64,000 nucleotides of DNA from Onthophagus taurus (GCF_036711975.1 NC_091968.1:27327001-27391000); one strand, 5' to 3'. Shown: positions 1 through 12,005, counted from the first letter of the stretch. A program made the numbers and translations. The notes: a model not told the origin generated them from the sequence alone.

Positions 1-224
1 GCTTTCTATTGGAATTCTTCTTCCCAGGTTCGAAATAAGATTCCTTCCTCTCTTTTTACTCCTTCTCCTCTCTATCTCTTTATCTCCCTCATACCTTTCT
101 TAAAGCATCAGAATTCTTCCTCTCGTTGAAGATCCCTTCATCTCCCCCCTTTTCTTCCTCTATCTCCTCGACTGGTCAATCAGTCAATACTTCCTTCGGC
201 TTCTTCCACGATTTCTCTCCCCCC

Positions 225-838
225 GTTTGGACACATAAGAGGTCTTACTTTTTGAAAAGTTAAAAATTTTACTCTTACCCGGATGGAGGGGATTGCTCCC
301 CTTCTTCCTCCCGGAAATGGAAACACGTCTCTCTACCTCCTACTCCTCCACTCAAACTCCTTCTTCTTCCTCTTCCTTCCACCTCTTCCCTAGTCTCTCA
401 TCGTCCGTTGGGAAACATAAAAGATCTTACTTTTTGAAATATTAAAGTTTTTACTCTTACCCGGTTGGAGGGGATTGCTCCCCTTCTTCCTCCCGGAAAT
501 GGAAGCACGCTTCTGCATTTACTACTCCCTCGTTCAAACTTCCTCTTCTTCTCCCTTCCACTTCTTCCCTGGTCTCTCATCGTCCGTTGGGAGACATAAA
601 TGATCTTACTTTTTGAAATGTTAAAGTTTTTATTCTTACCCGGATGGGGGGATGCTCCCCCTCTTCCTCCCGGAAATGGGAACACCTCTCTCTCTATTCC
701 TCTCTACTCTTTTGTTCCTCCTTCCTCTCTCTCTCCGGTCTATCTCCCGGATGACGCTTTCCCTCCTTCCTCCTTCTTGTCAGGTTGTTCTCCAGTACAT
801 ACAAAATGTTACTTTTTGAAATACTATTAATTCTGTAC
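225..838 (-). repeat. ~180-bp tandem repeats in the 3' tail of an R1-like retroelement
   Basis: Four copies start near 245, 427, 606 and 808, each with a run reading ttactttttgaaat followed by acccggatgg and a short hairpin of the type ggggattgctcccc. The repeat family continues into the 3' end of the reverse-transcriptase reading frame that stops at 839 on the minus strand. The copies therefore look like tandem repeats of the element's own 3' end. The strand is strongly pyrimidine-rich between copies. Nothing else is recognised in 1-224. Confidence 0.65.
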
Positions 839-2292
839 CTACCCGGATGAGGGGGGATTGTGTCCCCCCTCTCGTGTTGCCTCCCATTTGTATTCATCCC
901 TCTCCTTGATCTTCATGATTTCCCTCAGCATTTCCATCACCGCAAGTCCGGAATCCTCACTTCTCACTAACATTTCCGCCACATTTCCCTCGGTCACCTC
1001 TTTACCGACCTTATCCTTTGCCTGTCGCCTAACTTCGTCAAACTTCGGGCACTCGAAAATGGTGTGAGCCGGGGTGTCCGGAACCTCGCAACCGAACCAA
1101 CACTCGTCATTTTCCCTCCTCCTGATCTCTTTCAGGTAAGTCCCAAAGCTGCCGTGCCCTACTATCGCTTGTGTTGCGTAATAGTCGGTCCGGTCAAGGA
1201 AGGGCTAGACTTCCTTCTGCCAGACTCGCACGTCGGCTATAAAAGTGCGCGCCCATCCGCCATACCCCATCCATCTATCCTGCCATCGGTCTAGGATCTT
1301 CGCTCGTGTCTGTTCCTTGCATAGGCCCTTGGTTCGCAAGTTCTCGGCCCGTTCCCAGGCAAGAAGGTCGTATGGTGGGCAGCCCGCTAAGGCCCCTGCC
1401 GCGTCGGTAGATGTTGTTCTATACGCCGACGTGACGCTGATAGACATCTTTCTCTCTATTGTTCGTAGCATGTTGACGTATTTCTTATGTTTCAGCGCAT
1501 CCTCCCAGGCAGGAGCCGCGTAGAGGACGACCGACCTCACCACGGTGGCTAGCAATCTTCTTCTGCTCTGTCTCGGGCCGCCTATCCTGGGCATGAGACG
1601 TGACATGGAGCCCGCGATGCCGGACGCTCGTTCCGTTATTTTCTTGACATGCGTTGTCATTCTTGTGTCTTTATCGATGTTAACTCCCAGGTATTTTACC
1701 GACGGAGAGCTTTGGATGGTATGTTCGCCTATATTTACTTGTAGGTTTGTTAGCTTCCTTCTTCCTTCCAGGATAACCATCTCTGTTTTCTGTAGTGCCA
1801 GTTGGAGGCCCAGTCCCTTTAAGATCTCTTCTATTTGGGATATGCAGTACTGCGCTTTGTCCATTATCTGCGTTCCATCGGAGCCTCGCACAATCACCGC
1901 CAGGTCGTCGGCGTACGCAACTACTCTTACGTTCTCTTCAAGGCGCATTCTCAACACTCTGTCATAGCATAGATTCCAGAGAGTTCCCGCTAATACCGAT
2001 CCCTGGGGTATACCGCGGTAGACAGGTCTCTCCTCGCCGCCTGGAAGTATTATGGATCTCTCCGTTAGGTACGAGGATACAATGTTATACAACTCCTTCG
2101 AGACGCCTTTTTCTCTCATTTCTTTCTTCACCTCTTGCCAGGACACCGTATTAAAGGCGTTTTTTATGTCAAGGAGTATCATCACCTGATATGGTCTGTG
2201 GGTGAATGACACTTTCTTTATCTCTTTGTTTTCGTTAATTACGTCCATCACGGCGTCCACCGTACCGCGCCCTTTTCTGTATCCATACTGGT
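839..2292 (-). pseudogene. R1-clade-like non-LTR retrotransposon, reverse transcriptase to C-terminal zinc knuckle, with one stop
   Basis: The minus frame encodes reverse-transcriptase blocks in order: YGYRKGRGTVDAV, LLDIKNAFNTVSW, GIPQGSVLAGTLWN, the catalytic box AYADDLAV, then KYLGVNID. An in-frame TAG at 1205-1207 interrupts it. The same frame then continues to a stop at 839-841 and includes a Cys/His cluster (CWFGC...H...C near 1040-1110) like the C-terminal knuckle of R1-superfamily elements. The 5' part (endonuclease and ORF1) is missing, and the homology begins directly against a TTGGG-like tract at 2293-2345. This is a 5'-truncated, inactive copy. The clade assignment is from motif style only. 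Confidence 0.8.
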
Positions 2293-2345
2293 AACCCAAC
2301 CCAACCCATCTCAACTCAACTTAACCCAACCCATCTCAACTCAAC
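2293..2345. repeat. TTGGG-like (CCCAA) degenerate tract
   Basis: Irregular cccaaccca and ctcaactcaac runs lie between two reverse-transcriptase fragments. Similar tracts occur at 2666-2700, 7533-7547, 30541-30580 and 31095-31110. They could be simple microsatellite or degenerate telomere-type repeat. Confidence 0.6.
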
Positions 2346-2347
2346 CC

Positions 2348-2665
2348 TCACCCCAGTGAGCTTCCTACCACTTGCAGCGCTTCCGTTGAGCTAGTTCTAT
2401 ATGCACTCAATCTTCTTATCAGAACTCCTCTTTGTATCCTAGTAATCTTTGTTAGATTTTTCTTGACTTCGCACGCGTCCTTCCAAGTCCTGCATGCGTA
2501 TGGTAATTGAGCATAAATAGTCGACCCGATTATCTTTCTTTTTGATGCTGCTGGACCAAAGATGGACCCCATGATTCTGTGCAAAGCATGCACTGTTTTT
2601 TCTGCTTTCTTCACTTTTGCTTCAACATGTTCATTCCATTTTAGGTCTTTTGCCAGTTTTCCCAA
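2348..2665 (-). pseudogene. Second R1-like reverse-transcriptase fragment (thumb region)
   Basis: About 105 codons on the minus strand align by eye with the region after the YADD box of the neighbouring element. Both have a KKITERA/KVKKAEK-like helix, then LYAAPAW/LPYACRTW, then SAYRTTSTDA/SAYRTSSTEA. The catalytic core is absent. The fragment is bounded on both sides by TTGGG-like tracts (2293-2345 and 2666-2700), so it is a separate, more diverged insertion and not part of the first copy. Confidence 0.7.
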
Positions 2666-2700
2666 CCCAATTCAACCTAATCTAACCCAACCCAATTCTA

Positions 2701-3000
2701 GGGATTAAGATGATCAAAAATCATCGGCATTAAAGACCTCCCAAATAGTGTCGTTGTATAACTCTTGATGTTGCTTACATATTACAAACTAATTGATTTT
2801 CATGTCAAAGATGTCGTATGTCTTTTTAACAGTAGTGTTCGAAAGATCTTATGCATGTACAAGAAGGATGAAAAAATGTGTTGAGAGCAGAAGGATTTAT
2901 TAACCTATGATATTTTGGGCTTAGCTGTTCTAGTCTACAGATGGGAAACAATACGATCTAGCGATGAGTAGAATGTTTCAAATTCATAATAATAATAACT
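2701..3000. other. No recognisable feature
   Basis: AT-rich unique-looking sequence with no sustained reading frame or repeat that I recognise. Confidence 0.4.
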
Positions 3001-3009
3001 TTATTAGTG

Positions 3010-3727
3010 CTCTATGCCAAAGGCTTACACACGTCATTTTAAACAGAATATACAACAAAATACAGACGCAGAAGCCGAGAAGAAAATACAATAAAAATAC
3101 ATTCTTACAATGATAATATCACTCCTTATAAACTCCTCGACTGAGTAGAACGCAACCGACATCAAGAAATTCTTTATACCAGTTTTAAATTGCTTGTGTT
3201 GTCGTGCCCTAATAGATTTCGGTAACTTATTATACAAAATCTGACCAGTATACAAATGACCTTTCTGCGTTCTACTCAACCGAAAAATCTACGCACATGT
3301 TCGTACGGTTTCTGGTAAAGTAACTATGCACGTCGGCGTGCGTCTTATACTGTTCATCATTACTATGAATATCTAGCAAACATTTCAGAATAAACAATGA
3401 TGGAAGCGTTAGAATATACCATAGTCAATCATCGAGTGTATCAGCGCATAATAGGCAGTTTTGGCCACCTCGACAGATACCGAGCTCATTAGTCCACGTA
3501 GTAGAAAAATGTTTCTTGAGATTTTTACCAATTTCAGTCACATGAACATCAAATTTCACATCTCTGGAGCTCACCGTTATGCCCAGCAATCTAGCAAGGG
3601 GGAAATCACCCACACAGTCCCGTTTAAGGGTGAAAAGTGTCTGAACCGTTTTGTCTTTGTTCAAACATAGTTCATTAGCCACACACCAGTCGTTTGCAGC
3701 AGTCAACAGTTTGTTTGAGGAAGACAT
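3010..3727 (-). pseudogene. CR1/Jockey-like LINE relic
   Basis: Two minus-strand blocks survive. 3425-3727 encodes a palm/thumb segment (NDWCVANELCLNKDKT, then ARLLGITVSS). 3034-3279 encodes a C-terminal segment with LYNKLPKSIR, a motif typical of the end of CR1/Jockey-type proteins. Reading frames are broken between them and no catalytic box remains. The LNxNKT-FTL spacing resembles the relic at 15120-15850, so they may be one family. Confidence 0.6.
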
Positions 3728-3828
3728 TACCTCCTCGTAGTTTAACCCGTAACTACTTTTAAGTGTAACTACTTTTAACTGTTATTTAACCCGTAGTGAC
3801 AGTACAAGTGTAAAACTAGAACTAACAC

Positions 3829-5545
3829 TATACCTAGAACTAGAAACGTTTGGGTTTAGCCGTCTTTAGAGACGTGCGGCTAAACCCGAATGATTCTAGT
3901 TCTAGGTATAGTGTGAGTTCTAGTGATAGTGTAAGTGTAAAACTAGAACCAACACTAGACCTAGAACTAGAAATTTTCGGGTTTAGCCATCTTTAGAGAT
4001 GTACGGCTAAACCCGAATGATTCTAGTTCTAGATGTAGTGTGAGTTCTAGTGATAGTGTAAGTGTAAAACGGAAACTAGCACTATACCTAGAACTAGATT
4101 CATTCGGGTTTAGCCGCACGTCTCTAAAGACGGCTAAACCCGCATGATTCTAGTTCTAGATATAGTGTGAGTTCTAGTGATAGTGTAAGTGTAAAACTGA
4201 AACTAGCACTATACCTAGAACTAGAATCATTGGGGTTTAGCCGCACGTCTCTAAAGACGGCTAAACCCGAATGATTCTAGTTCTAGGTATAGTGTGAGTT
4301 CTAGTGATAGTAAAACTAGAACTAACACTAGACTCACACTATCATTAGAACTAACACTAGACTCACACTATCATTAGAACTCACACTATATCTAGAACTA
4401 GAATCATTCGGGTTTAGCCGCACGTCTCTAAAGACGGCTAAACCCGAATGATTCTAGTTCTAGGTATAGTGTGAGTTCTAGTGATAGTAAAACTAGAACT
4501 AACACTAGACCTAGAACTAGAAATTTTCGGGTTTAGCCGTCTTTAGAGACGTGCGGCTAAACCCGAATGATTCTAGTTCTAGATATAGTGTGAGTTCTAG
4601 TGATAGTGCAAGTGTAAAACTGAAACTAGCACTATACCTAGAACTAGAATCATTCGGGTTTAGCCGCACGTCTCTAAAGACGGCTAAACACGAATGATTC
4701 TAGTTCTAGGTATAGTGTGAGTTCTAGTGATAGTGTAAGTGTAAAACTAGAACCAACACTAGACCTAGAACTAGAAATTTTCGGGTTTAGCCATCTTTAG
4801 AGACGTACGGCTAAACCCGAATGATTCTAGTTCTAGATATAGTGTGAGTTCTAGTGATAGTGTAAGTGTAAAACGGAAACTAGCACTATACCTAGAACTA
4901 GAATCATTGGGGTTTAGCCGCACGTCTCTAAAGACGGCTAAACCCGAATGATTCTAGTTCTAGGTATAGTGTGAGTTCTAGTGATAGTGTAAGTGTAAAA
5001 CTAGAACTAACACTAGACCTAGAACTAGAAATTTTCGGGTTTAGCCGTCTTTAGAGACGTGCGGCTAAACCCGAATGATTCTAGTTCTAGATATAGTGTG
5101 AGTTCTAGTGATAGTGTAAGTGTAAAACGGAAACTAGCACTATACCTAGAACTAGAATTATTCGGGTTTAGCCGTCTTTAGAGACGTGCGGCTAAACCCG
5201 AATGATTCTAGTTCTAGATATAGTGTGAGTTCTAGTGATAGTGTAAGTGTAAAACGGAAACTAGCACTATACCTGGAACTAGAATCATTGGGGTTTAGCC
5301 GCACGTCTCTAAAGACGGCTAAACCCGAATGATTCTAGTTCTAGGTATAGTGTGAGTTCTAGTGATAGTGTAAGTGTAAAACTAGAACTAACACTACACC
5401 TAGAACTAGAAATTTTCGGGTTTAGCCGTGCGTCCTCAGACGAATGTTTCTAGTTCTAGATCTAGTGTTAATTCTAGTTTTATTTGTTATTTAGCGCCTG
5501 ATTGTTGAATATTTTTATTGATCTATCACCAGAACTAACAGACCT
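3829..5545 (+). repeat. Palindromic ~128-bp satellite, array 1
   Basis: About 12-13 units are spaced 128-129 bp apart. Each unit has two near-perfect inverted arms of ~30 bp (cctagaactagaatcattcg ... and its complement) around a 16-bp loop that reads either gtctttagagacgtgc or gcacgtctctaaagac. Linkers between hairpins read gtgtgagttctagtgatagt, defining + orientation. Around 4300-4395 a linker is partly duplicated and inverted. The right end carries a distinct cap (tagcgcctgattgttgaata, 5494-5513). The array lies 3' of the protease gene on the minus strand at 5674. Confidence 0.9.
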
Positions 5546-5567
5546 AGAATGAAAAAGTTTTTTTCGT

Positions 5568-5631
5568 CGTTTTACGAATGGGTCAAAGATACGATGACAA
5601 AACGGTGATTAGTAAAATTGAGTTTATTATA
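5568..5631 (+). pseudogene. Truncated serine-protease C-terminus at the array edge
   Basis: The plus strand encodes SSFYEWVKDTMTKR and a stop. The following bases (gattagtaaaattgagttta) match the unusual C-terminal extension of the intact gene at 17333-18238. Everything upstream of the last ~15 codons is replaced by satellite array 1. An inverted copy of the same junction lies at 14130-14252. Confidence 0.75.
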
Positions 5632-5673
5632 AAATGATAAGATGTGTGTAAATTGCAATTTTAAAAATTTATT

Positions 5674-6551
5674 TTAATCCATAATCATGTTATCTTCTAT
5701 CCAATCTAAATATAACGGAACTCTCGTGTAAACCTCGGGTTTTGTATTGTTGCAATCATCACCGTAGGACACCAACCCGATTTGAACCAACCCCTTATCG
5801 GTATAAGTAACCAAAGGACCTCCTGAGTCACCATTACAACTCCCCTTCATTGATCCACTCGTCATACAAAGATTAGTCGGATAAATATCCGAGTAATACT
5901 CTCTACATGTGTACCAAGGTATTGTTTTTAATTGGACGTAATTTAAGATTTCCGACGCTACGTTAACTAATTTCTTCCCTGAATTAGTGAACCCCCATCC
6001 AACAACTGTTGCAGAAACTGGTAATCTATCATCATCGATATTTGTAGGGCTCGGCTTAATCGGCTGCACATTCGAATTAAAAATAAAGGGTTTTTTAACT
6101 CTCGCCAAGGCGATGTCGTTTATCACAGCATCGCTATCATAATTTTCGTGTGTTATTATCTTCTCAACAGTGTGGCGCTCACCTTCGCGCCAAATCACAT
6201 TTCCCACCGTTATCATTACATCCTCTTCTTTTAAAACATCGTCACCTTCAACGAAACAATGACACGCGGTTAAAACGTAACGTTGATTTATAATTGCGCC
6301 ACCGCAAACGTGTTGTTCTTCGTTTTGAATGCTTACAACGAAAGGCCATTGCCCATTAATGGCCGGGGTTCCATCGATGATCCGGGTTTTTTTCTTAATT
6401 TTAATCACTAAAATAAAATAAAATAAAAATCGATTTGAATTAAGATTGGAATTAAGTTACAGGGTCGATTTTTTCTGTTAAAATCATAACCATCGATGGA
6501 TTTAATTAATATCGTAATCGCAAAAATAACGAAGATTATTACTTTTAACAT
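5674..6551 (-). CDS. Secreted S1A serine protease (two exons)
   Basis: Exon 1 (6491-6551) encodes a signal peptide beginning MLKVIIFVIFAITILI. An 83-bp phase-1 intron (6408-6490, GT-AG) joins it to exon 2 (5674-6407), giving 264 aa. The activation site is KKKTR|IIDG after residue 29. The triad is present: His in TACHC (residue 70), Asp in INDIAL (118), Ser in GDSGGPL (215). In chymotrypsin numbering the S1 pocket is Gly189, Gly216 and Glu226. The residue before His57 is Cys, not Ala, which is odd. Disulfide cysteines 42-58, 168-182 and 191-220 are present. The gene is head to head with 6689-7504, 137 bp between start codons. The substrate is unknown; Glu226 could favour basic residues. Confidence 0.9.
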
Positions 6552-6688
6552 TTTAAACAAGATATTTTTTTTTGTAACATTTTACTACAATCAACGTGAT
6601 AATTTAAACCTACACGATTTGATTGTTTTGTTGGTCACTTCATGCACACCTTTTATTTTATTTATTTATTAACCCACAAAAAAAAACA

Positions 6689-7504
6689 ATGCACATTACA
6701 AAACAAATCGAAACAATCTTAATCTTCTTGATAATAAAATGTTACTCCGCGGGATTAAACCAAAACGTAAAATCAAAACGAATCATCGATGGCAGATTAT
6801 CACCTCCAGGTCTACACACGTTCGTGGCGAGCATCTCCGTGCATGAGTATCATCGATGTGGAGGAACGATCGTTTCAAAATCGTACATTTTAACCGCCGC
6901 TCATTGTTGTTACGATAAAGATGAAAATGTCCTGAAAGAATCGAAAATTACGGTGTCGTTGGGAAGCGTTTATTGGGAAGAAGGTAAAATTAGAAACGTT
7001 ACGAAAATTATAATTCATCCGTTGTTTGATCGAAAACTTAAAAAGAACGATATTTCCTTGTTAAGGATCGATAAAATTCGGTTAAAAAAGAAGGAGATCT
7101 CAACGATTAAACTTTACCCATCAAGAATTGACCGTAACATAGACGAAGAAAATTTGTTAAAAGCTACAGTCATTGGATGGGGACTTTTTAATGATGGATC
7201 ATCTTTAGGTGATACTCCATCCAATCGATTGCGTTATGTCGATGTATATATTGTGCCTGAATATTATTGTAAGATGATTTATTACAAATTTCATAGCACA
7301 AATCTTTGCGTAAGTAGTGAGGATATGAGAGGTTCTTGTAGTGGTGATTCAGGTGGACCACTCGTTATTAAACGTAGAAATAAATTTTATCAGATTGGAT
7401 TGGTTTCTTATGGTGGTGATTGCAATAACACCCAACCGGAAGTGTATACGAAACTTTTTGATTATATTCATTGGATTAAAGATATTATTTCAATAAAAAG
7501 TTAA
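6689..7504 (+). CDS. Secreted S1A serine protease
   Basis: I chose the ATG at 6689 over the in-frame ATG at 6623 because it gives a normal signal peptide (MHITKQIETILIFLIIKCYS) and a 271-aa protein. A short propeptide ends KSKR|IIDG. The triad is His in TAAHC, Asp in KNDISL and Ser in GDSGGPL. An extra Cys follows Cys58. The pocket is Gly189/Ser190, Gly216, Glu226, with a CNNT sequon after Cys220. It is single exon, unlike its divergent partner at 5674-6551. Satellite array 2 starts ~240 bp downstream. Confidence 0.9.
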   Translation: MHITKQIETILIFLIIKCYSAGLNQNVKSKRIIDGRLSPPGLHTFVASISVHEYHRCGGTIVSKSYILTAAHCCYDKDENVLKESKITVSLGSVYWEEGKIRNVTKIIIHPLFDRKLKKNDISLLRIDKIRLKKKEISTIKLYPSRIDRNIDEENLLKATVIGWGLFNDGSSLGDTPSNRLRYVDVYIVPEYYCKMIYYKFHSTNLCVSSEDMRGSCSGDSGGPLVIKRRNKFYQIGLVSYGGDCNNTQPEVYTKLFDYIHWIKDIISIKS

Positions 7505-7741
7505 ATATTTTTTAATTCAACAAAATCATTGTTCAACCCAACCCAACTTTCTTCCATAGTCCTCGAAAAGGAACTCTAGTTCTTCCTCCTCATATCCAGT
7601 GTTTTATAATGTCCTGGAACTTCTTTTCGACCTTAATGATTCTTAATAATAAGCGTTTTATTGTTTCTTTTTCTCCCTTTCCTAATATAATACAATACAA
7701 TTTATATATACAACCTCCAGATCCTCTACACACATCTTATT

Positions 7742-9622
7742 TTAGCCGTGCGTCTGAGGACGCACGGCTAAACCCGAAAATTTCTAGTTCTAGGTCTAGT
7801 GTTAGTTCTAGTTTTACACATACACTATCACTAGAACTCACACTATATCTAGAACTAGAATCATTCGGGTTTAGCCGCACGTCTCTAAAGACGGCTAAAC
7901 CCAAATGATTCTAGTTCTAGAAATAGTGCTAGTTTCAGTTTCACACTTGCACTATCACTAGAACTCACACTATATCTAGAACTAAAATCATTCGGGTTTA
8001 GCCGTCTTTAGAGACGTACGGCTAAACCCGAATGATTCTAGTTCTAGGTATAGCGCTAGTTTCAGTTTTACACTTACGCTATCACTAGAAATCACACTAT
8101 ACCTAGAAATAGAATCATTTGGATTTAGCCGCACGCCTCTAAAGACAGCTAAACCCAAATGATTCTAGTTCTAGGTATAGTGCTAGTTTCAGTTTTACAC
8201 TTACACTATCACTAGAACTGACACTATACCTAGAACTAGAATCGTTCGGGTTTAGCTGCACGTCTCTAAAGACGGCTAAACCCGAATGATTCTAGTTCTA
8301 GAAATAGTGCTAGTTTCAGTTTCACACTTGCACTATCACTAAAACTCACACTATATCTAGAACTAGAATCATTCGGGTTTAACCGTCTTTAGAGACTTGC
8401 GGCTAAACCCAAATGATTCTAGTTCTAGGTATAGTACTAGTTTCAGTTTTACACTTACACTATCACTAGAACTCACACTATACCTAGAAGTAGAATCATT
8501 TGAGTTTAGCCCCACGTCTCTAAAGACGGCTAAACCCGAATGATTCCAGTTCTAGGAATAGTGCTAGTTTCAGTTTTACACTTACGCTATCACTAGAAAT
8601 CACACTATACCTAGAAGTAGAATCATTTGGATTTAGCCGCACGTCTCTAAAGACGGCTAAACCCGAATGATTCCAGTTCTAGGAATAGTGCTAGTTTCAG
8701 TTTTACACTTACGCTATCACTAGAAATCACACTATACCTAGAAGTAGAATCATTTGGATTTAGCCGCACGTCTCTAAAGACGGCTAAATCCAAATGATTC
8801 TAGTTCTAGGTATAGTGCTAGTTTTAGTTTTACACTTACACTATCACTAGAACTCACACTATACCTAGAACTAGAATCGTTTGGGTTTAGCCGCACGTCT
8901 CTAAAGACGGCTAAACCCGAATGATTCTAGTTCTAGAAATAGTGCTCGTTTCAGTTTCACACTTGCACTATCACTAAAACTCACACTATATCTAGAACTA
9001 GAATCATTCGGGTTTAGCCGTCTTTAGAGACGTGCGGCTAAACCCGAATGATTCTAGTTCTAGGTATAGTGTTAGTTTCAGTTTTACACTTACACTATCA
9101 CTAGAACTGACACTATACCTAGAAGTAGAATCATTTGAGTTTAGCCCCACGTCTCTAAAGACGACTAAACCCGAACGATTCTATTTCTAGGAATAATGCT
9201 AGTTTCAGTTTTACACTTGCGCTATCACTAGAACTCACACTATATCTAGAACTAGAATCATTCGGGTTTAGCCGTCTTTAGAGACGTGCGGCTAAACCCG
9301 AATGATTCTAGTTCTAGGTATAGTGCTAGTTTCAGTTTTACACTTACACTATCACTAGAACTCACACTCTACCAAGAAGTAGAATCATTTGGGTTTAGCC
9401 CCACGTCTCTAAAGACGGCTAAACCGCTAGAAACTAGTAGCTAAAACTAGTTCTAGTTTTACACTTGCACTGTCACTAAAACTAACATTAGACCTAGAAC
9501 TAGAAACATTCGAGTTTAGCCGTGCGTCTCATAAGACGGCTAAAGTCAAATGATTCTAGTTCTTGGTCTAGTGTTAATTCTACTTTTAGTTCAATAAAAA
9601 TATACAACAATCTAGCGCTGCA
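7742..9622 (-). repeat. Palindromic ~128-bp satellite, array 2 (inverted relative to array 1)
   Basis: About 14 units have the same hairpin arms as array 1. Linkers read gtgctagtttcagttttaca, the reverse complement of the array 1 linker. Loops occur in both orientations here too. The right end has a cap (caataaaaatatacaacaat, 9593-9612), the complement of the array 1 cap. The array lies 3' of the plus-strand protease at 6689, so arrays 1 and 2 mirror each other about the divergent gene pair. Confidence 0.9.
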
Positions 9623-9659
9623 TAACAATTAAAACTAGAACTAAAGCGAAGTTTTTACA

Positions 9660-10599
9660 TGCACGGATTACTGGCGCCAATTCATTTGCATATGGAAATA
9701 GCAAAAAATCACTGGCGCCAATAAATTGGTGCCTGTAATCATAGCGCTAATAAAGTTGACGCTACTTCTACCTTTTGGCGCCAGTAACAATGTTTATAAA
9801 GAAAACGTGTAACTATTAACTTGTTCGTCCAACTAAAATGAACAAATCGGCTAATAAATCGTCCAAAAAATGGACATGAGAAGAAACAGTTTAATTTCTA
9901 GAAACGTATGAACAATATTCCTTGTTTGTGGAATCAGAAAATTCCACAATATAAGGACCGACTAGCACGAAATGAAACAGTCAGAAGGATAGTTGAAATT
10001 ATAAAAAGCAAAGTTCCTAATTTTGACGAAACCTCAGCTAAAGCAAAAATACGAAGTATACGTAATGCATATACAATTGAATACCATAAAGTACTTTTCA
10101 CCATAAATCACTTCACATATAAACTTAGAAATTGTGCTTTTTGGCAAATGATACATATGTATATTGTAAGGATGTAGAAGAATCTCTAGAAGCCAAAAAT
10201 CTTAAAATTGCTTGCAGTTTTACGTGAGCTAGGTTGGCATCTCTTATATGCCTATGTTGTTTTTGTATTTTAGAGGATACTTGCCTCAATAAAACATGAA
10301 ACTCACTTCAGTCATTCTTAAATGATTAAAAAATGGTTGTTGATCTTCATGGCATAATTCTCTAATTAAAGTACTAGACGCACCTAGGTTATTTCTACGT
10401 GCAATCCACGATCTAATCCAGCAACTATGTTTTCGCTTTTTCTTGTTAATAACGTGTGCAGTTCCAAGGAGTACATTTGGAGTACCATATTGATGCCAGC
10501 GCGAAGTACATCACTTGACAGCATTTTTATTACTGTGCCAGTACACAATTATAACATTTATGTGGAAACAACTTCGTACTGACGCCAGTAATCCGTGCA
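9660..10599 (+). mobile_element. DNA transposon relic with MADF-domain reading frame
   Basis: Terminal inverted repeats read tgcacggattactggcgcca at 9660-9679 and its near-complement at 10580-10599. The interior (9820-10175) encodes a decayed MADF-type DNA-binding domain: KKWT.EETV.FLETYEQY, then LWNQKIPQYKDRLARNE, then KSKVPNFDE with KIRSIRNAY. Two stops and a frameshift disrupt its start; an open part runs 9908-10177. MADF/Myb-like accessory proteins are typical of PIF/Harbinger transposons, but no transposase is present. It sits within the tail of satellite array 2. Confidence 0.65.
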
Positions 10600-10830
10600 T
10601 TTGGAAACTTAGCTTAACACTAAGACGTCTGAAGACGCACGGCTAAATCTGAAACTTTTTAGTTCTTGGTCTAGTGTTAGTTCTAGTTTTAATTCAATGA
10701 AAAATACACAACAACTCGGTCCAGTATAGTGCTAACTAGCGACATCTAGCACTGTCATTAAAACTAACACTAAACCTAGAACTAGAAACATTCGAGTTTA
10801 GCCATGCATCTGAAGACGCACGATTTTTCC
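10600..10830. repeat. Satellite remnant beyond the MADF transposon
   Basis: Diverged hairpin units (gacgtctgaagacgcacggc) and another cap-like stretch (ttcaatgaaaaatacacaac, 10691-10710) continue the palindromic satellite after the inserted transposon. Confidence 0.65.
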
Positions 10831-11149
10831 ACTTGGGAAAAAAGCTGACACCTCTAAATCCTTCACCCCACCATTAGGCCGTTGATTTATGTACCGGTAA
10901 TGTGTATTTATTACCAGTACTAATTTGTAGGCGTATGGGAGTAGTTTGTGAGTCCTTGAGTATGCTTGATTTCGAAGTGCGTGCATAAACAAGTATTTTA
11001 ATCGATTATATAAAAAACAAATTGAAGGTAAGTGAGCTGCGTTACTGTTTTATTGCAAAAACAGAGTATTCATCAAATTATGAAGCCAGTTCTTTCATAT
11101 TGTTCGCATATTCCTTGATTTTGTCAAAAAAATATCGCGATCTATGTAC

Positions 11150-12005
11150 AGATCACCGGATGCTTACAGTAAATTTTTTTTCTACATTTTAGTATAAGTA
11201 GAAGAGGAGTTTTTAAAAATCTCCAAGATGAAATAGACTACTTGTATTCTGAGCATATTGAAACGAATATATTAGCTTTGGCACAAGAAGTAGATGAGCT
11301 GACAAACGAGGAAGTCCTTGATGAAGAAAGTACTGAGTTTCCTAATGTACGAGATATTGCCGAGTTTGTTGAGATTGAAGCTCACGATTTGGAAGAAAGT
11401 GATGAAGAAGATAATGTACCATTAGCATTTCTCGCACCTGTGCAGAAGAACCGGAAATTGGAAAAACCTAAGAACATAAATGTAAATTGGAGTAAAATGA
11501 ACCCAACTTATAAAACATGCTGGTCAGAAAAATAAACACAAATTTATGATCACAAAAAATGTGATCAAAACTTTTATTGGCTTTATTGCATTTAGCGGCT
11601 ACCACATTTTACCAGCTGAGCGCGATTATTGGCCAGACGACGACGATTTGTGACAGCCTATTGTGAAAAATGTTATGAGCAGAAATGTTTATCTTGACAT
11701 AATGTTTTTGATACATTTTCAGAATAATACCAAAGCTAAATAAAATAGGGGCGATAAATCTTTTAAAATTAGACCGTTGTTAGATATGGTAAATGCAAAT
11801 TTTCAAAATTTTGGTATATATCAAGAAAATCTGTCCATAGATGAAATATTGTACGGTATTATGGACACTACTCACTAAAACAGTTCATAAAGGGTAAACC
11901 AATACGATTTGGTAACAACCTCTGGACACTTTGTGCCGAAGATGGATATTGTTATTTCTTTTTTCCTTTCTACTGGCAAGGAAAGCTGATCACAATCAAA
12001 ATCTT
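11150..12005 (+). pseudogene. piggyBac-like transposase relic
   Basis: A splice-acceptor-like tract precedes SRRGVFKNLQDEIDYL near 11200, followed by an open acidic segment (11242-11535). Downstream in shifting frames come SGYHILPAERDYW, DKSFKIRPLLDMVNANF, LSIDEI (first catalytic Asp region of piggyBac-type DDD transposases) and a CAEDGYCY-like block near 11935. Several frameshifts and stops make it inactive. Related relics lie at 15860-16115 and, on the minus strand, 18514-19530. Confidence 0.75.

Noticed and set aside
1245-2154. Plus-strand frames across the R1-like element
   Set aside because: The minus strand carries clear reverse-transcriptase motifs; these are shadows.
3829-5470. CRISPR-like look of palindromic repeats with spacers
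   Set aside because: The spacers are themselves repeats, the units are ~128 bp, and the surroundings are eukaryotic with introns and LINEs. No cas gene is present.
7609-7908. Open frames running through the palindromic satellite (also 12887-13192 and 14913-15101)
   Set aside because: They encode repeated LELESFGFSR-like strings created by the satellite; only the tail at 13100-13192 is real protease sequence.
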